A DNA stretch of 64,000 bases, from NCBI RefSeq assembly GCF_048771995.1, contig NC_133063.1, forward strand, positions 71,784,014 to 71,848,013, in the 5' to 3' direction. Of this stretch, positions 11,657 to 25,165 are shown in pieces (position 1 is the first letter of the stretch; every line of letters begins with the position of its first letter). A program made the position numbers and the translations under genes. The DNA comes from Taeniopygia guttata (taxonomy: Eukaryota; Chordata; Aves; Passeriformes; Estrildidae). The notes below the pieces were generated by a model that was not told the origin of the DNA, ran no database searches, and saw only the letters and a program-made list of their open reading frames with translations.

Positions 11657-14600
11657 GGTCCAATATCTTCAATTATTCTATTAACAGCATGAATTTGAAA
11701 AATATCTGTGCATAACTTACAGGTCCCTCATGTCAGGCTGGAGGCCTGTTGTTGAGGTACTTTGCAGTTTGACTGCTGCACCCTCTGCAGAAGCAGATGG
11801 GAGTATATGGAAGTGCGACTCTCAAACTGTTCCAGTGGCAGCAACATCAGCTAGAGTTTGCTTAGATTCTTGCAAGAGCTGAGTGCTGAATCATGAGAAC
11901 GCTTTAGCAATATTCTTTACACAAGACTTGGTATCTGCTTCTGCAGCTTACTGTAGTCTCCACATGGAAAGCAAGAATAAAACATGTCATTCTACTTCTT
12001 CTGTTTTTTTCTTTGCTTACTTATTGCAGGAAAGTCTTTGATTAACTGCAGAGTAACTTTTAGGATGTTTCCCTGCTATGAGGTAAGTCCAGAGTCTAAT
12101 TATCTGTTTTCCATAATGCTGCATGAAACGAATAGAGTGTGTGTTGCCCAAAAGATGCTTAGACAGACTTACACACACAAGTCTTTACTCAGATACATCA
12201 TTGCCAATAACACACATAAAGTCCAAGTGTGACAGTAGCTTCTGGGGAAAACAAAAAAAATAGCAAACAAAACACCACAAGAGAAAAGTGTAAGTGGTCA
12301 ACTTCCCCATGACAAGTCAAGAAAAACACAGATGTAATTTACCTCTTCCCTGTGCATCCCCTCCAGCGTAGCAGGTGATAAAGCTGAAGGTTATGAGAAT
12401 GTTCACTTTTACCACAGATTCCTCTACTCCTGTACAATTTTCCAGTGTGATCCTCTGACTGGATTGTCACTGCCTATGATAATGTTAGTGTGGATTACAG
12501 TATGCTTGCTAAATCAGAAATCCACACTATGTACTGATTGACTGTTAAATTCTCTTGCATATATATTACTAGATACTGCTTATTGTATATTTAAATTACT
12601 ACCATGTTGATGCTCATTAAGTTTTGGGATTCTCTAATATTAACTAAACTTCACAGAGTATGTAGGAAAAGCAAAGCAACAAAGGGTTGAGCTTCACATT
12701 TACTTCGGTGAAGAAGCTGACAGTAAAAACATGGGGGTTTGCAGGTGCAAGAAAAACATCACAGGAACAACATAAGAGGAAAAAATGCACAGGAGTTCTG
12801 GAAAGCAGTGACAACAACTTGGCTAAAAAGTTATAGAGATGCAAAAGAAAGGCAGACTGAAGATTTGAAAATTGTGAGGCCTGTATTCTGCACAGGTTTA
12901 ATTACTTAAAGATCTATTTATGTAGCTTTGAGAAAGTACATGTGGGCCTGGGCATGTATGCCAGCAGGTAGGTCTAGGTCTGAGGAAAAAAATAGCCATT
13001 AGCAAGGCAAGCTCATGATGAAGGCTATGGGTGGGAATTACCAACCAGCCAGTACAAAAACCAAATACTTGAAGCAATGAGAGTCTGAGCAGTGAATTAA
13101 GAGAATAATGGGTAGGAGCAGATCAAAAAGATATGAAAAAAATTCCCTGACATTTTAATGATATAAAACCTAAAAAAAAATTCAACCTTTACATGTGATA
13201 AGACAGCAGTTTGCTCAAATTGTTTTCATAAGTATGAAAATGCCTTTTTTTCAGATAACTACCTTGTATACGTCTGCCAGTTGCAGATTACATTATTGTT
13301 CCTCAAAAAAAGTCTTATTATATTTATGCCTTTAACTTCTCCTCATTGTCTGAGCAGATGTTTCTTATGATCTCTCTAAATGTTAAATTACTCCAATAAT
13401 CCTTCTGGACTATTTTTTGAATCTTTCTTCTGAATCTGAATTGGTTTAGTCTTTCTAATCTGTACAGACAAAAATTCCCTTATTTCATATATTTAGGTCA
13501 GATCTGTAGTTTAGATGAATAAATGAACCTTGCCCAGTGAATATCACAGTGGCAACCCACAGTACATTGAATGACAATTTAGGACACTTAAAAATTTTGC
13601 ATTGCACAGCCACCATTAAAGCACCATATTGTTATAGGAGATTTATTATGCACACAAGTTCTGCTGAGATAAAATATTTTTCATTTCCTTAGGAAGCATA
13701 ACTTTATAAATCCCTTTCCTGTGATTTCCAATCTGCACATCCAGCTATGTGGTGCATGAAAATACTCTGCTCTGCCTGCCCGAACCCCTACTGACTCAAC
13801 TGAGATTCCATTTCAGAGTACAGAAATTTTTGTATGTGTCTTTTTTGAAGAACAAGGATGATACAATGCAAAAATAGTACAGATAAAAATTGAGGGGATT
13901 TTTATGGCATAGCATGGCAGGAAAGACATCAGGCAGCTCCGTAAAATACTCATCTGGCCCGTGGTGTTAGCTCATTTCTCCTGAGAATGAAAACATTTTT
14001 ATTCTTGATAATACTTTCTTCACTTTCCCCTTCATCACACCCAAGCAAGCATGTGGGCAAGCACACAGAAACTGTAAAAGATATAGAACTTCTAGAAATG
14101 TTTGGTGAGGTTGCAAAACTATTTGCAGCTCACTGTTCACCTAACAAGCTACAGACAGAAGCAAAAAAACAGATCATATGTGATGGTTGTTGGCATCATT
14201 TCTGATATCACACCAGATTTCTGCAGGGTAGGAAAACTGGATGAAGGAAATAAGTCCCTTAGAGGTGACTTAGAAACTGCTTCTGAGTATCCACGGAGGA
14301 GCTCAGCTAAGAGGTAGACTCCTCTTGTCAGGGGAAAGAACCAAAAAAGTCCCATTTCAGCTGTGATTTTGTGCTGCTGCAGAGCCAAAAGTATCTTACT
14401 GAGGTCTGAGACATAATTAATTCCTCTCATTCCTGAATGCTACAAAAAATTTTGTCCTTTATTTCATTGGTCTTGTATTTAAATTAACTCCAAACAGCTT
14501 GAAATATTTCATATTTAACCTGAGTATCTAAATCAACCTCAGCTCCTGCTACCACACTTATGATCTCTCTTATTAACTTGTTTTTGGTTTATTTTCACAC

Positions 14601-16176
14601 AAAAGATTTCAGTTAACTTGATAACTTCAAATATTTTTTTTCAGAACATTGACCATGTTCACAAATTATCTAATTATAAAGGGGAAAACATTGTGATAGG
14701 AAAGTACAAAAAAAAACCTCTGTCTTTTTTAAGTCTCTCAACATAGGTATGGCAGGCCACATACCACAGCCTAAGGATGAGGCGCACATTTTTCTAATTA
14801 GGAGCTACAGTGAATAAATCAAATAACCTAATTCTTATTTCAATACAAATCTAGAAAATAAAAAGGCCTTGTTTCTGCAGAACCTGTGAAAATAACATTA
14901 CAAAGTTAAGTCAATATAAATAGGAGCTTGCAAATTTAGACAATAAGAAAAAAAAAAAAAGAAAGGCATTAACTGCAAGAAAACATGGTCTGAAGTTATG
15001 CAAAAGCTTACTAGTACTATTCACTTACAGTATCATATTTATATGCAATGGGACCAAGCGTATCTTCCCATATTCATAGCTCCACAGGATGTTTCCACAG
15101 AGGTTCAGTGCTCATCGCTTTTCAGACTACTATTGCTTTCAGACTACTATTCTTGAGAAAAATCACATATAGGAAAAGAAATATTTTCTGGATCCTGGCC
15201 AGATTTTCCTTTAAAACTTAGATCTGCAATAGGACATTCTCCTAATCAAGCAAACAAACAAATACAAATTCAGTATACATTTTCTCCATATAAGCTGGTC
15301 AGTGATCACCACAGGGTCAGTCACAGGATAGCAAACATAAGAAGGATTACTTTTATTGTAAGAATTTCTTTGAGGTATTAATCAGATTCACTCATGCGTA
15401 GGACCTGCCTATAGGTGAATAGTGTTTGGTAAATTGGATAATGCAAGACAAAGTCTTCCCCCACTACTAGGTGAATGGCTCTGACCTTGCTTTGGCTGGT
15501 GATGGCTGAAAATGTTTTAATAAGCATGCTGCACAGTAACATATGCAAAACAAGCTAATACTGTCTCTCCTGCTCCTTGAAGACAGAAACCTGAGTTAAA
15601 ACAAACCTACCGTCACAATTTGTCTTATCCATGTTAGTGGTGTCAGCAGTGAAACAGAAGCCTGTGTGGAAAAGAAAAAACAAGTTTCTCAGAACTATCT
15701 TTGGGTCCTTGTTGGTGCATGTTGGTGAGGGAGGTCTGTGCTTGGGAGGTTAATGGGTCTCATTGCTAGGGCAGTAACTAGTGCAAAACATTAATGATCC
15801 TTCACTAAAATGTAAAAAATTAAAATAACACTAATGTGAAAGCATGTTTTCATGTGTTATATTTTTAATTCTAGTAGGCATTAAATCTATGTATGAACAT
15901 GTTACCTGGAAACAGATTTGAGAAACCTTTGGGAGTTTTCCTCACAGGAGCCATCAATAAGCAATCACACTGTAGTACAGAGGAGGTCATAGCTATTTCT
16001 GTGCCTGATGATGATTATCTAAAGACAAATTGAGGTGCTGAAGTTAAATATTAAATGGCCCTTGGGATATATAAGAATCTCTTTTACAATCTCGCGGACA
16101 CTGGAAAACAGTATATATGTACTAATAATTTCCAGTAACATATACAAATAATTTTCAACAGCAGCAGCATTTGGTA

Positions 16177-16520
16177 AATTTGGCCTGCCAGCACCTAAAA
16201 GGGGCTACAGAAGAATTTAAGATAGACTTTTGATAAGGCCATTTTAGTGATAGGACAAAGGGGAATGGCTTCAAATTGAAATATAGTAGGTTTAGGTTAG
16301 ATATTAGGAAGAAAATCTGTGTTGTGAGGGTAGTGAAGCACTTAAACAGACTGCCCACAAAAGCTGTGGGTGCCCAATCCCTGGAAGTGTTCAAGGCCAG
16401 ATTGGATGGGGCTTTGAACAACCAGTTCTAGTGAAAAGTATTTCTGCCCATGGCACAGGGATGGAAACTGGTTGATTTCTAAGGTCCCTTTTAACCCAAA
16501 CTATTCTATCACTGCATGAT
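16177..16520 (+). mobile_element. CR1 LINE 3' end
   Basis: A clear CR1 3' portion. It runs 'ggcctgccagcacctaaaaggggctac', then 'gtgataggacaaaggggaatggcttcaaattgaaa', 'ttagatattaggaagaaaatctgtgttgtgagggtagtgaagcact', 'gtgttcaaggccagattggatggggctttgaacaacc' and the terminal 'aaggtcccttttaacccaaactattctat'. It ends near 16520 with a decayed octamer tail. This is the standard 5'-truncated form. The 88-codon minus-strand ORF at 16155-16421 is antisense to it. Confidence 0.95.
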
Positions 16521-16554
16521 AATTAAGAAGAGATAATTACTTGTCTGAAAAGAA

Positions 16555-16692
16555 ATACATAACTGGAAAAAAATAAAAAACCAAACCCAACACCAACAAA
16601 AAAGAAGAAACAATCAAACAAAAAACAAAACAAAAAAAACAAAACCAAACAAAACAAACAACCACCAACAGACCAAAATACCCCAAAAAAAA
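16555..16692. repeat. A/C-only low-complexity tract
   Basis: About 140 bp made almost entirely of A and C (ACAAAAC, AACCAAAC and similar), with only scattered G and T. It begins some 35 bp after the CR1 end at 16520. A tract of the same kind lies at 62280-62462. Confidence 0.85.
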
Positions 16693-19600
16693 GCAAGTAA
16701 ATTTTAAAATAGATTTTATTTACTTAGAAAGGTGACATAGAAAAACCTTTATATTAGAGTGAAATATAGTTCTACTAAAAACTCCTCATCCATGCACTTG
16801 ACACTCATGCAAGGACTGTTTTTTTTCAACAGATAAGAGACCTGAGAAGTACAGCAATACTGAGAGAAGTTTAAGCAATAATTTCAGCACACAGAAGTTC
16901 TTGATGTCAGTCCTTTAATCAGAAATTCCATATAATTGTTTGTAATATTGCACCAGAAAGCTAGTCTTTATTTCATTTAAGATGGGGGTGTCTTCCTCTT
17001 ATACCTTTCTAATTATATGACATAAATATATAAATATATTTTTAAAAATGCTGCTTTTTTCAGCTTTCAAATAAGTCCTTATACTGCATTTTTAGGTGCC
17101 ATTTGTCTTATTTGATCACTCTTAAAACACCTCACCTGTTAGATGAAGCAGCTTCTAAGCTAGTCACATGCATTATGCATTATCAATTTTCCTGTTTTTT
17201 TGAAAGATAATAATGTTCTTTTTAATTTGGTGAGCTTAAAAAATAAAAGCTTTAGAAATGTTTTTCTTTTCAAATTAGAGTACCTCAATACATGGACTAA
17301 TGGTCACATAAAAAGTCCATATCCTATTAATAAATTTTCAGCTTGGCATTGAAGACATATGAACCTGGGGAGAGGTTTTGTTTATGTGGCACTTACAAGA
17401 CCTCCACAAAACATTAAAAAAAAATAGAAAACAAAACAGAATAAAAATCAAACTGAATTATCTTTCTACATTTTCTTCTCCTGACCATGTCTGTGTTTGT
17501 GATGTTTATAATTTATTTTATAAAAACATAAAAATACAAAAAAAAATAAAAATTTGTATTAAAAAATACAAATCTGAAACCAAAAGCCTCCTTAACTCTT
17601 ACTTTTTCTTTAGGGAAAGAATGAAACTACTTTCTTTGCCATTTCATAAATATCAAACACTTTTAGTTTAACCTAATTCACTAAAGACTTTAAAAATAAA
17701 TTTTTTTTCTGAGGTATTTTTCTCCATTAAGTGATCCACTTAGCAGTACAGTATGGTTTTCTAGGCAAATGTAGAGTGGCCTGATTTTACATTAGGTATA
17801 AAATATTTGGTTTTCATACTTACCAAATACACATGGAAAACAGAACTGTATCCAGAACATGTGAATTACATTTTTCTTAAATCTATACAAATAAATACAA
17901 TCAAACAGGTACTAAGATTTAAACAAATAATTTTTTTTTTTTGCAAATGGAATTAAAGGGATAGAGAGCTCTTCATATTATATCAAATTGATAAGTAATT
18001 TTCTTAATTTTTAAATTTTTTTTAGGGTTTCTTGCTGTTGTTTTGCTGTTGTTCTGAGAGAGGACAAATAAAAAATAAAAAATAAAAAAAAGGAGAGTCA
18101 CAATTCACTCAGTGTGTCAGCATATGTATAATCCTTGCAGATATATTTATTACTGGGGTTTTTTTATTCTTGTTTCTATCTATTTCTACTGTGTTATTTT
18201 TTCTTGTAAAACTTTTTATATGTATATTTTTATTATTATGCTACAAATTATTACTCAACAGAATCATCTTAGAAGATCCATATTTACATGAATATCCATG
18301 TAGCAAAGTTAATTGAGCAACAGACAATTGGTATTTTGTTATTGATGTCTTTGCTGCATCATGAAGGCAGCAATTTAGCACTAAACTATAAATAGAAAAA
18401 ATTCAGTGGATGAAACTGGCTAGTCTTGTGTTTTTAATATTCCCTTCAGGGTAAAGTATGACATAACCTAATTACAGTGGTAGAGATTTCACTGCAGGGA
18501 AAACCGTTGTTATTCCATTTGACAATCAAGTAATTATCTTCTCTACTGGATGTTTTACTGGATACTACTAATTAAGTCATGCACAATAATTTATTTTTAA
18601 TTTAGGTTCTAGTCCTATAAAAAGTTGGCCTTCAAGAATGCAAGTAATTTTTTAAAACCCCATTCTTTTTGGTGGAGTTTTTTAAATGATACCTGTCAGA
18701 GTGCTTACTCAAGCAGAAAGCATGTGTTCCTTCTGACTACTGACTACATCGCTGCTTCCTATTTCAGGGCATGGACTCAGCTTGCAGCTGCTTCATTGTC
18801 CTTGATGCGGTAGGGCTTCTGATGAGTGTGCTCAGAGCAAGTACTTAAAAACAGCAAAAAAACTGATGGCAGAGTAGAGTAAGAGTGAGTAGATGATAAC
18901 CAGCAGAGTTACAGAGTTGAGTCCTGAGAAACAGGACTCAAAATTCTATTTAATTATCCAGATGTTCCAGGAGAGGTGAAGGCCAGAAGACGGTATCTCC
19001 CCTTATGACAGGATCTTCAATAAACTCTAACCTGCATCACTTTTTATACAAGAATCTGCAAGAAACTGTACCCTAACCTTAAATTTGTGGTTTAAATTGG
19101 GTAATTTCATACTCCATCCTCATCCTCATCCTCATCCTCATCCTCAGTTTATTTCTAACTTCCTCTTCAGTTTTTACTTATCTGTATAAAGCATTTTCTC
19201 ATTCTTTCCAGATTATACAATATCAAGAAAAGCCAAACCTCTGATTGTATGACAAAGCATACTAGGCCAAATCTCTCAGTCTATTTCAGAAATAAGGAAC
19301 TTATCACTCATTAATTTATTTGGGCTGCTTATTTTTAGTTAATAAACAAAACCAGTAGATTATAATTTTCTTTTAAATTGTCAGTACTGCCCTCATCCAT
19401 AATATCTTCTTGTTCTCAGGAAGATACCTTTTTTTACCTTGCAAAGAATACATTTTAAAAGATTGCATTGAGGTAAATATTAACAATACTATTTGACTTT
19501 TAATTTCCTGTACTGGTATCCTGAAAATCTAGTGATACAAAATTAGGAAAAAGCTTTATAAAAATATCACCTGTATCTTATTAAGATGTATCTCATGTAT

Positions 19601-20849
19601 AAGCATATTTCAACACACATTTCTTAATTTTACTTCTCTGAAATATATTTTCTTATCTTTAAACTACTTTATCTGCAATCACATTACTGGAAATAAAAAT
19701 CATCACACTTCATTGTAGACTGTAAGAAAACATGAAATTATTAAAGACAAATATTTGAAAATAATGTTGCCTAAAACATTTTTGCACCGATTTTCTCATT
19801 GTCAGAAACCTAAAGAAAGGAAACACGTTTCTATGAAAGTACACACTGGAAAGGGCCTTGTTAAAACCCTGACATATGTACACAGAAGTTATACAAAAGT
19901 TATTTCTCATCTATATGTGCTACATAAGCACATGCCATGTAAATGCATCTCACTGTACAAATATAAAACAGTTCAAGCACCATGAACAAAAGGTTATCAT
20001 ATATGCATAATTTATGCATTTCCCTAATGTAGCAATATTGACATTGCAGCTCCTACTTAAGTTAATGTTAGGAGTATTTAGAGTTGTAGGTAATTAGCTT
20101 TTCTGGTTTTAGCTCTGTTGTGTTTAAATCTAGTGAACATAAAATATACTTTGATTGAATTTGCAGTATTGAGTTTAGCACTCCTTTGACAGATAGCTTA
20201 TAATTGTCTTCCTACTTCAGTGTAAATTTAAGTTATGGGTCCTGTTATTTCTAGTAAGTGCTGTGACTTAAAGATGAAAATACATCATTCTAGCTTGGTC
20301 CTACTTGAAAAGACCATGGAACCATCACTGACAAAAAGGAATAAAATGTTCAATCACCTCCACTAGGCTCTAATGGATTATGATATTTGTGTTTCCAAGT
20401 TTCTGGTACTTCTTGCTCAGCAACTACATAAGACTTCAAAGCGAGGATAATACTGGAAGCCATTTAAAAAATAAAGAATAAAGCATCATAGAATGTTGGT
20501 CTCAAACCAGAAAATATTTCCAAAGACAAATTAGATCTTTTTCAATCTCATATTGTCAAGAAAAACCTAAATATACCACGTATAGTGTGGTATATATATA
20601 GTGAAAAGAAATGTATTAAGACTCAAATTCTTTTTCCTAAAACAACCAACTTTTACCTTCCTCAGCTTTTAGAAGGACAGCTTTCTTTGTACACAGGCGA
20701 GAGTCTAGGCAGGTACTAAAAAAACCACTTCCACTCAAATGTCTGTCAAGTTAAACCAGAGATGCTCATGTCAGACTGCTGCTGCTGCTGAATCTATAGC
20801 TGATGCATCTATTCCTTTTATGTATTTTATGTTCTTTCATCAGAAATAA
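16693..20849. other. Unique AT-rich sequence, no gene seen
   Basis: No transposon body or exon recognised. It includes A-rich tracts (17415-17570, 18068-18092), a (CATCCT)5 microsatellite at 19115-19144 and a 9-bp-arm hairpin at 20571-20579/20587-20595. 'catcatagaatgttggtctc' at 20487 faintly recalls a reversed CR1 tail but is too short to call. Confidence 0.4.
19115..19144. repeat. (CATCCT)5 microsatellite
   Basis: Five perfect hexamer units. No spacer structure, so it is not a CRISPR-like array. Confidence 0.9.
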
Positions 20850-21745
20850 TGTATGTCCCAATTGCAGAGAGGAGGGGTGGAGCATGCCTAGAGTGCTGCT
20901 GCTTACCACACACTTCCTTCCAGGCATGCATTGTTTCAGGAGGAAGAAATGGATGAATGTACACCAAAAGTGTGCCATTTTGTACTGTTTCTTCTCCAAG
21001 GAAGGTTCCAGAGCCAGCATTGTGGACTCTATTCCCTTTCCGCAGTGCTGCTCATCCCCTCCTGTCTGTCAAGAGGATGTGGCTCTGGGCAGCAAATGCA
21101 GCGAGCCGAGCACAGTGCATGCACCGCATGCACTGGTGCCAGAGCAGCTGCAGGACAACCGCAGCAGCAGCGGCAGCCGAGCTGTGCCGAGCCCGGCCAA
21201 ACACTGCCGAACGCATCCGAACCGCGGGCACTGCGCCAAGGTGCGAACGCTGACAAACGGAGGAGCAGTGCAGCATGGAGTCAAACCCCAGGGCAGTGGG
21301 CAGTGCAACACAGACAATCCACTTTCAGGGGTTTGTCTGTCATTGCTCTCTGCTGTCTCAGGATCAGGGAGGGGGAATACTGGCTTTAGACAGCATCTGC
21401 CATTTTCACCTCAGGAGGCCACATGGTGCATTCAGCATCTTGCCTTTGTCTTGGGAAAACCTGCGTCACTGCCAAGCTGTAGGAATAACCACCATCTTAA
21501 TCCCAGCGGCCACAGTGAATTGTCATTGTGGTTGAACACCTCTTTGTGTGTAAATCACCTTATTTTTTTGTGATAACACCTACGTAATCAATATTGTTGC
21601 TGTTACTGTTCATTCCTCATTCCATTGCTGTTGGTTTTCAGTAAATCAACCTATAGTCTCTGCCTTCATTTCTTTCTCACCAGAAGGGTGTGAAGTGGAA
21701 AGGGGGAGGCTTATTTAATTTCTCAGCTGGTTTTAAACCAGCACA
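20850..21745 (+). mobile_element. Putative solo LTR, GC/CpG-rich
   Basis: Read as an LTR of 896 bp. It starts TGTATGTCCC and ends GGTTTTAAACCAGCACA. The flanks aaataa (20844-20849) and aaatag (21746-21751) fit a 6-bp target duplication with one change. A polyA-type AGTAAA lies at 21640-21645, in a 'ccattgctg...ttttcagtaaatcaacc' context that I associate with avian LTRs. The middle (about 21080-21260) is dense in CpG and CAG/CGG-like words, unlike the AT-rich surroundings. That also explains why many overlapping ORFs are open on both strands, including the window's longest (256 codons, 20803-21573), which crosses the proposed left end. Alternatives are an unrelated CpG island or an orphan transcript. 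The boundaries are inferred. Confidence 0.5.
21113..21135. repeat. Perfect inverted repeat, 10-bp arms, 3-nt spacer
   Basis: CAGTGCATGC and GCATGCACTG flank ACC. It lies inside the CpG-rich part of the putative LTR and each arm holds a GCATGC palindrome. It may be a protein-binding or structured element, or simply chance in a skewed sequence. Confidence 0.75.
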
Positions 21746-24700
21746 AAATAGAAGCAAAACAAAAATCTCTGGGCTTTTACATTCTGTATTGCCTAATTCA
21801 CTAGTGAGTTTCACTGCAGTTCCCATAGTATCACTTTATTTAAGGTCTGTCCTATTTCCCTTCAAAACAACAAATATGGCTGTATGTGGAGTAGTTTAGT
21901 AACTAGTTGAATTTCATTTTCATTCACCTATTAACAGCTTTGTGGATACAGAAATGACAGCAGTTAACTTTAGAAGTCAGTTGGAACACAAATCCTCCAC
22001 TACAGACCTGGTAGATCAAATTCTCATTCTCTGTGTTTGCAGGCCCTTGAAAAAAGCCACTTAAACCTGTGGTAAAATTAGCATTGTTTTAACATCTGCA
22101 CTGAGATCCAAACTTTTCTTTCTTTGTTCCTACTGGAAGTCTAAACAAATACTGGATAATAGCTAGAATGTGTCTGTGTTGGAATGGTTAGAGGCAACTT
22201 CAACATGGGTATCAGGATGGAAAAGCTATATAATCCTTAATCCCTTAAGGAAATACTTTTCATGTGATACATGTCATGATCATTCAGGGTGATAACTTGA
22301 TATGGCAGTGGTAACCATCCCAAGTGCAACAAATGCACTTCTCTAAAGGACCATGTACACATTCCTCTAAGGTAGCTGCCATTTTCAGACAGTGCTTGAG
22401 ACTGAACCCCCATCTCAAAAGCTGAAAGCAGAAGACTCCTGTTGAGCTGGAACAAATAGCTGAAAGCAGTGAAAAAAACTCTGCCGATTAATATAGTGTT
22501 TTATGGATAAGATGTACTGTTTACAAACCACATCTCTTGTAATCACATGTTCAGAAGTGAAAATTTGGGCTGATGACAGGAGAGCAGAAACAAAAGATAA
22601 CAAGTCCTACCCCTTTCTGTACTCTACCAGGACACTGTCAGGGAGTATTGACAATACTAAAATGTGTTTATCTCTAGTTCTTTCTTGAAATTTATAGCAG
22701 TTAAAGTACATTTGATGCAATCAAATTCTACTAAAATGAGCTGCAACATCTGGAAGTCATATGAATTTAAATTATATAAGAAAATAATGTAAAATTCAGT
22801 GAAGTTCTCTATTTATTTATGTATTTATCTTCTAGTATATTAAATGGACAGCAATGAATTTAGTGGCAACTATGCTCAGGCAAACACATCTTTAAGTGTA
22901 AGCTTAACATTCATTACTTCTGCTTTCAGCTCATTCATTTATAGCTCGTGTAATATTTTTGTAATGGAACCTATTGTACTAAATATGTATGATGAAGCAC
23001 ACTATCAAATATGAGATGTGTATTACATGCTAGAACTGTTCTGCTTTATTTTGCAGCAGTTTTTAGATAAAAAAGAGATTGTTTCCTACAGCTTTGGTTG
23101 CATAAGTTCATGTGGTCAAAGTTACTCTTTCTCAATCACATTACATTTACACACATTTTCTATGTGTAAATTCTGAAGGTTATTCTCTAAATGTGGAACA
23201 CGGATAAATGATAGTATCCACATAATTTCACTGCAGCCACTGAATGGCTTTGAAATACAAAACATGTTCTGTCTACCTTAATCTTTATTTTCACATTTTG
23301 AAGAATTAAGTAAAATCTTGTTTAAGGTATCTCTCAACATTCAAGCTTCACAAGATCAGAAGGTTCTACTGATTCCATTAGAATACATGGAGTAGCAATT
23401 ACAACAAATATATAGTGGCATATTTACAAATACAGTGACTCCAGTTTTTTTGGGCTTGTTTTTTTGAGGTTTTGTTTTTTTTCATTTTTAAAGGGACTAT
23501 AGCTATAAGCAGGTACTTCTAAAAGTTATATTGAAACATAAAGGAATTGGTAAGAATTCATAGCCACCTTTTTTGCTCCCCTCTCAGGTTTTTTCAAACC
23601 TTTTGTTCTATCAGTAGCTAGCAACACTTGCACCCAAGCCCTTATGAGATTTTAGGTACTCATAATTCCTTCATTCTTTGTAATAAGAGTCTGATGAAAC
23701 TAGAGAAAAAGTCCTCAAATAATCTAGATAAATGCCATATTACCTAGAGGACTTGTTTTGCCTATTCTCATTGAGATTGTCATTCTGTTGGTACTGCAGA
23801 ACATGAATGGTATGGGATCTTTTAAATTATCTGATATGAAAAGAAAACTGTATAAAATATATATGTGATATGTACTTCTAAGATGAAAAATGTTGTAAAA
23901 AATAACTCATATGCAAACAGATCTACTTAGATAAAATGAATGATAATTATGGTGTACTTTGTTTTAGGAAAACATGATTACAAATAATTCATTGACACTG
24001 TGTAGGAGCAACTTCAGAGCAAACAAGAACATTTGCATTCCCACAAATAGTGAAAATACACAGTGAAATACACTGCTGAAGAATCATGCAAATGCTAAAA
24101 ATGTATTGACCAAAAAAATAACAATATAGTCATATTCATCCTGTTGGATAACACAAGCATAGAAAATCCTAAAATTTTTAGTCACTGCAACCCATACCAT
24201 GGAAAGTTCTACACTTTCCTTCATTATCTGCTTTCTGATTGCCATCAGTGACAATATACCAGGGTGCTCAGCATTACAATACTTTACTAGTTTTCTTTCC
24301 TTAACCTGGTGTTACTGAGGAGTAAGTTCTGGCTGCTCCCCAAGGGGAGGAAGCCAGCAGCTGAGGGCGAATTCAAGGATGCCCTCCACTGACATGGATC
24401 CAAAGCATTGAGGTTGCAAGTCAGGGTCAGGGTCAGAGAATGTGGCTAGGGAGAACCTCAATTCACTGACAGCCTGGTAAGACTACTGGGGCAAAGTAGG
24501 ACTGAGACCAGGAAAGAAAGCCATGTCCATGACTGGGTTGGGATTGGGGTGATACAAAAACAGACAACCAAGTCAATCATTGTGTTAATGACCTAAGAGT
24601 GTTGTCTATACATTTCATCAAGCAGATGGCCTTTTTTTTCCACACAGGTACCTGTACAGCTAAACACATTTAAGTTCAGGGATTTTACTGAAATATTCCT

Positions 24701-25160
24701 TGTGGTGCATAATAAAACTCTCACTGATAATTAAAAGCAGTGCATAATATGCAATTAGAAAAAAAAAAACTGTCAAATTTGACATTAAAAAAAAAAAAAG
24801 ACAGTAGATAGAATTAACTATCTTCATTAATATCAAGACAGAAAGACTTCTTATGCCCAGACTATACAATATTTAGTGAAAGCTTGCATTTTAGGACACA
24901 AGCCTTCCTGAACTACATGTAAACTGCATGACAGTTATTATCCACCATTTTCCCCCCTATTTTTTATGGGTTTATGCACTAAGTAAGACTATACATATCC
25001 ATCAGGAAGTAGCATACATTTTGTGTAAGTATAAATTAAGCTGTAACAGGAAGAGTAGAATTAAAATATTTCAATCTCCCCCAAGGCTTCTCTTTTATCC
25101 ATACTCTGTGTTCATCTTTACCTGAACATCAAGCCATTATCAAGAAATAGATAAAAATTT
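21746..25160. other. Unique sequence, no gene seen
   Basis: No transposon body recognised. A slightly GC-richer patch at about 24300-24560 contains GGTCAG repeated three times (24423-24439 region) and resembles no family I know. Short ORFs here are at chance level. Confidence 0.4.
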
Positions 25161-25165
25161 CAAAC
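25161..25165. repeat. Left target-site duplication CAAAC
   Basis: CAAAC directly precedes the TGTCATGG end of the element at 25166. The matching CAAAC is at 27483-27487, on the far side of the later LTR insertion. Confidence 0.7.

Larger units (their letters stand above)
6284..16176. other. Long unique AT-rich interval, no gene seen
   Basis: About 9.9 kb without a recognisable transposon body or exon. Contents noted: very AT-rich DNA with (TA)n at about 6600-6840, pyrimidine tracts at 7048-7093 and 9267-9306, a T24 run at 11633-11656, a 14-bp tandem repeat at 10981-11022 and palindromes at 10170-10325. ORFs up to 119 codons (7694-8053) show no domain, no repeat-family identity and no splice-site framing, and I treat them as chance. 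Confidence 0.4.

Noticed and set aside
19115..19144. Hexamer repeats as a CRISPR-like array
   Set aside because: Units are directly adjacent with no spacers, and the window is clearly vertebrate. Simple microsatellite.
20803..21573. 256-codon ORF, longest in the window
   Set aside because: It lies in GC-rich DNA where several frames on both strands are open, crosses the proposed LTR boundary at 20850 and shows no recognisable domain. Kept only as an observation.
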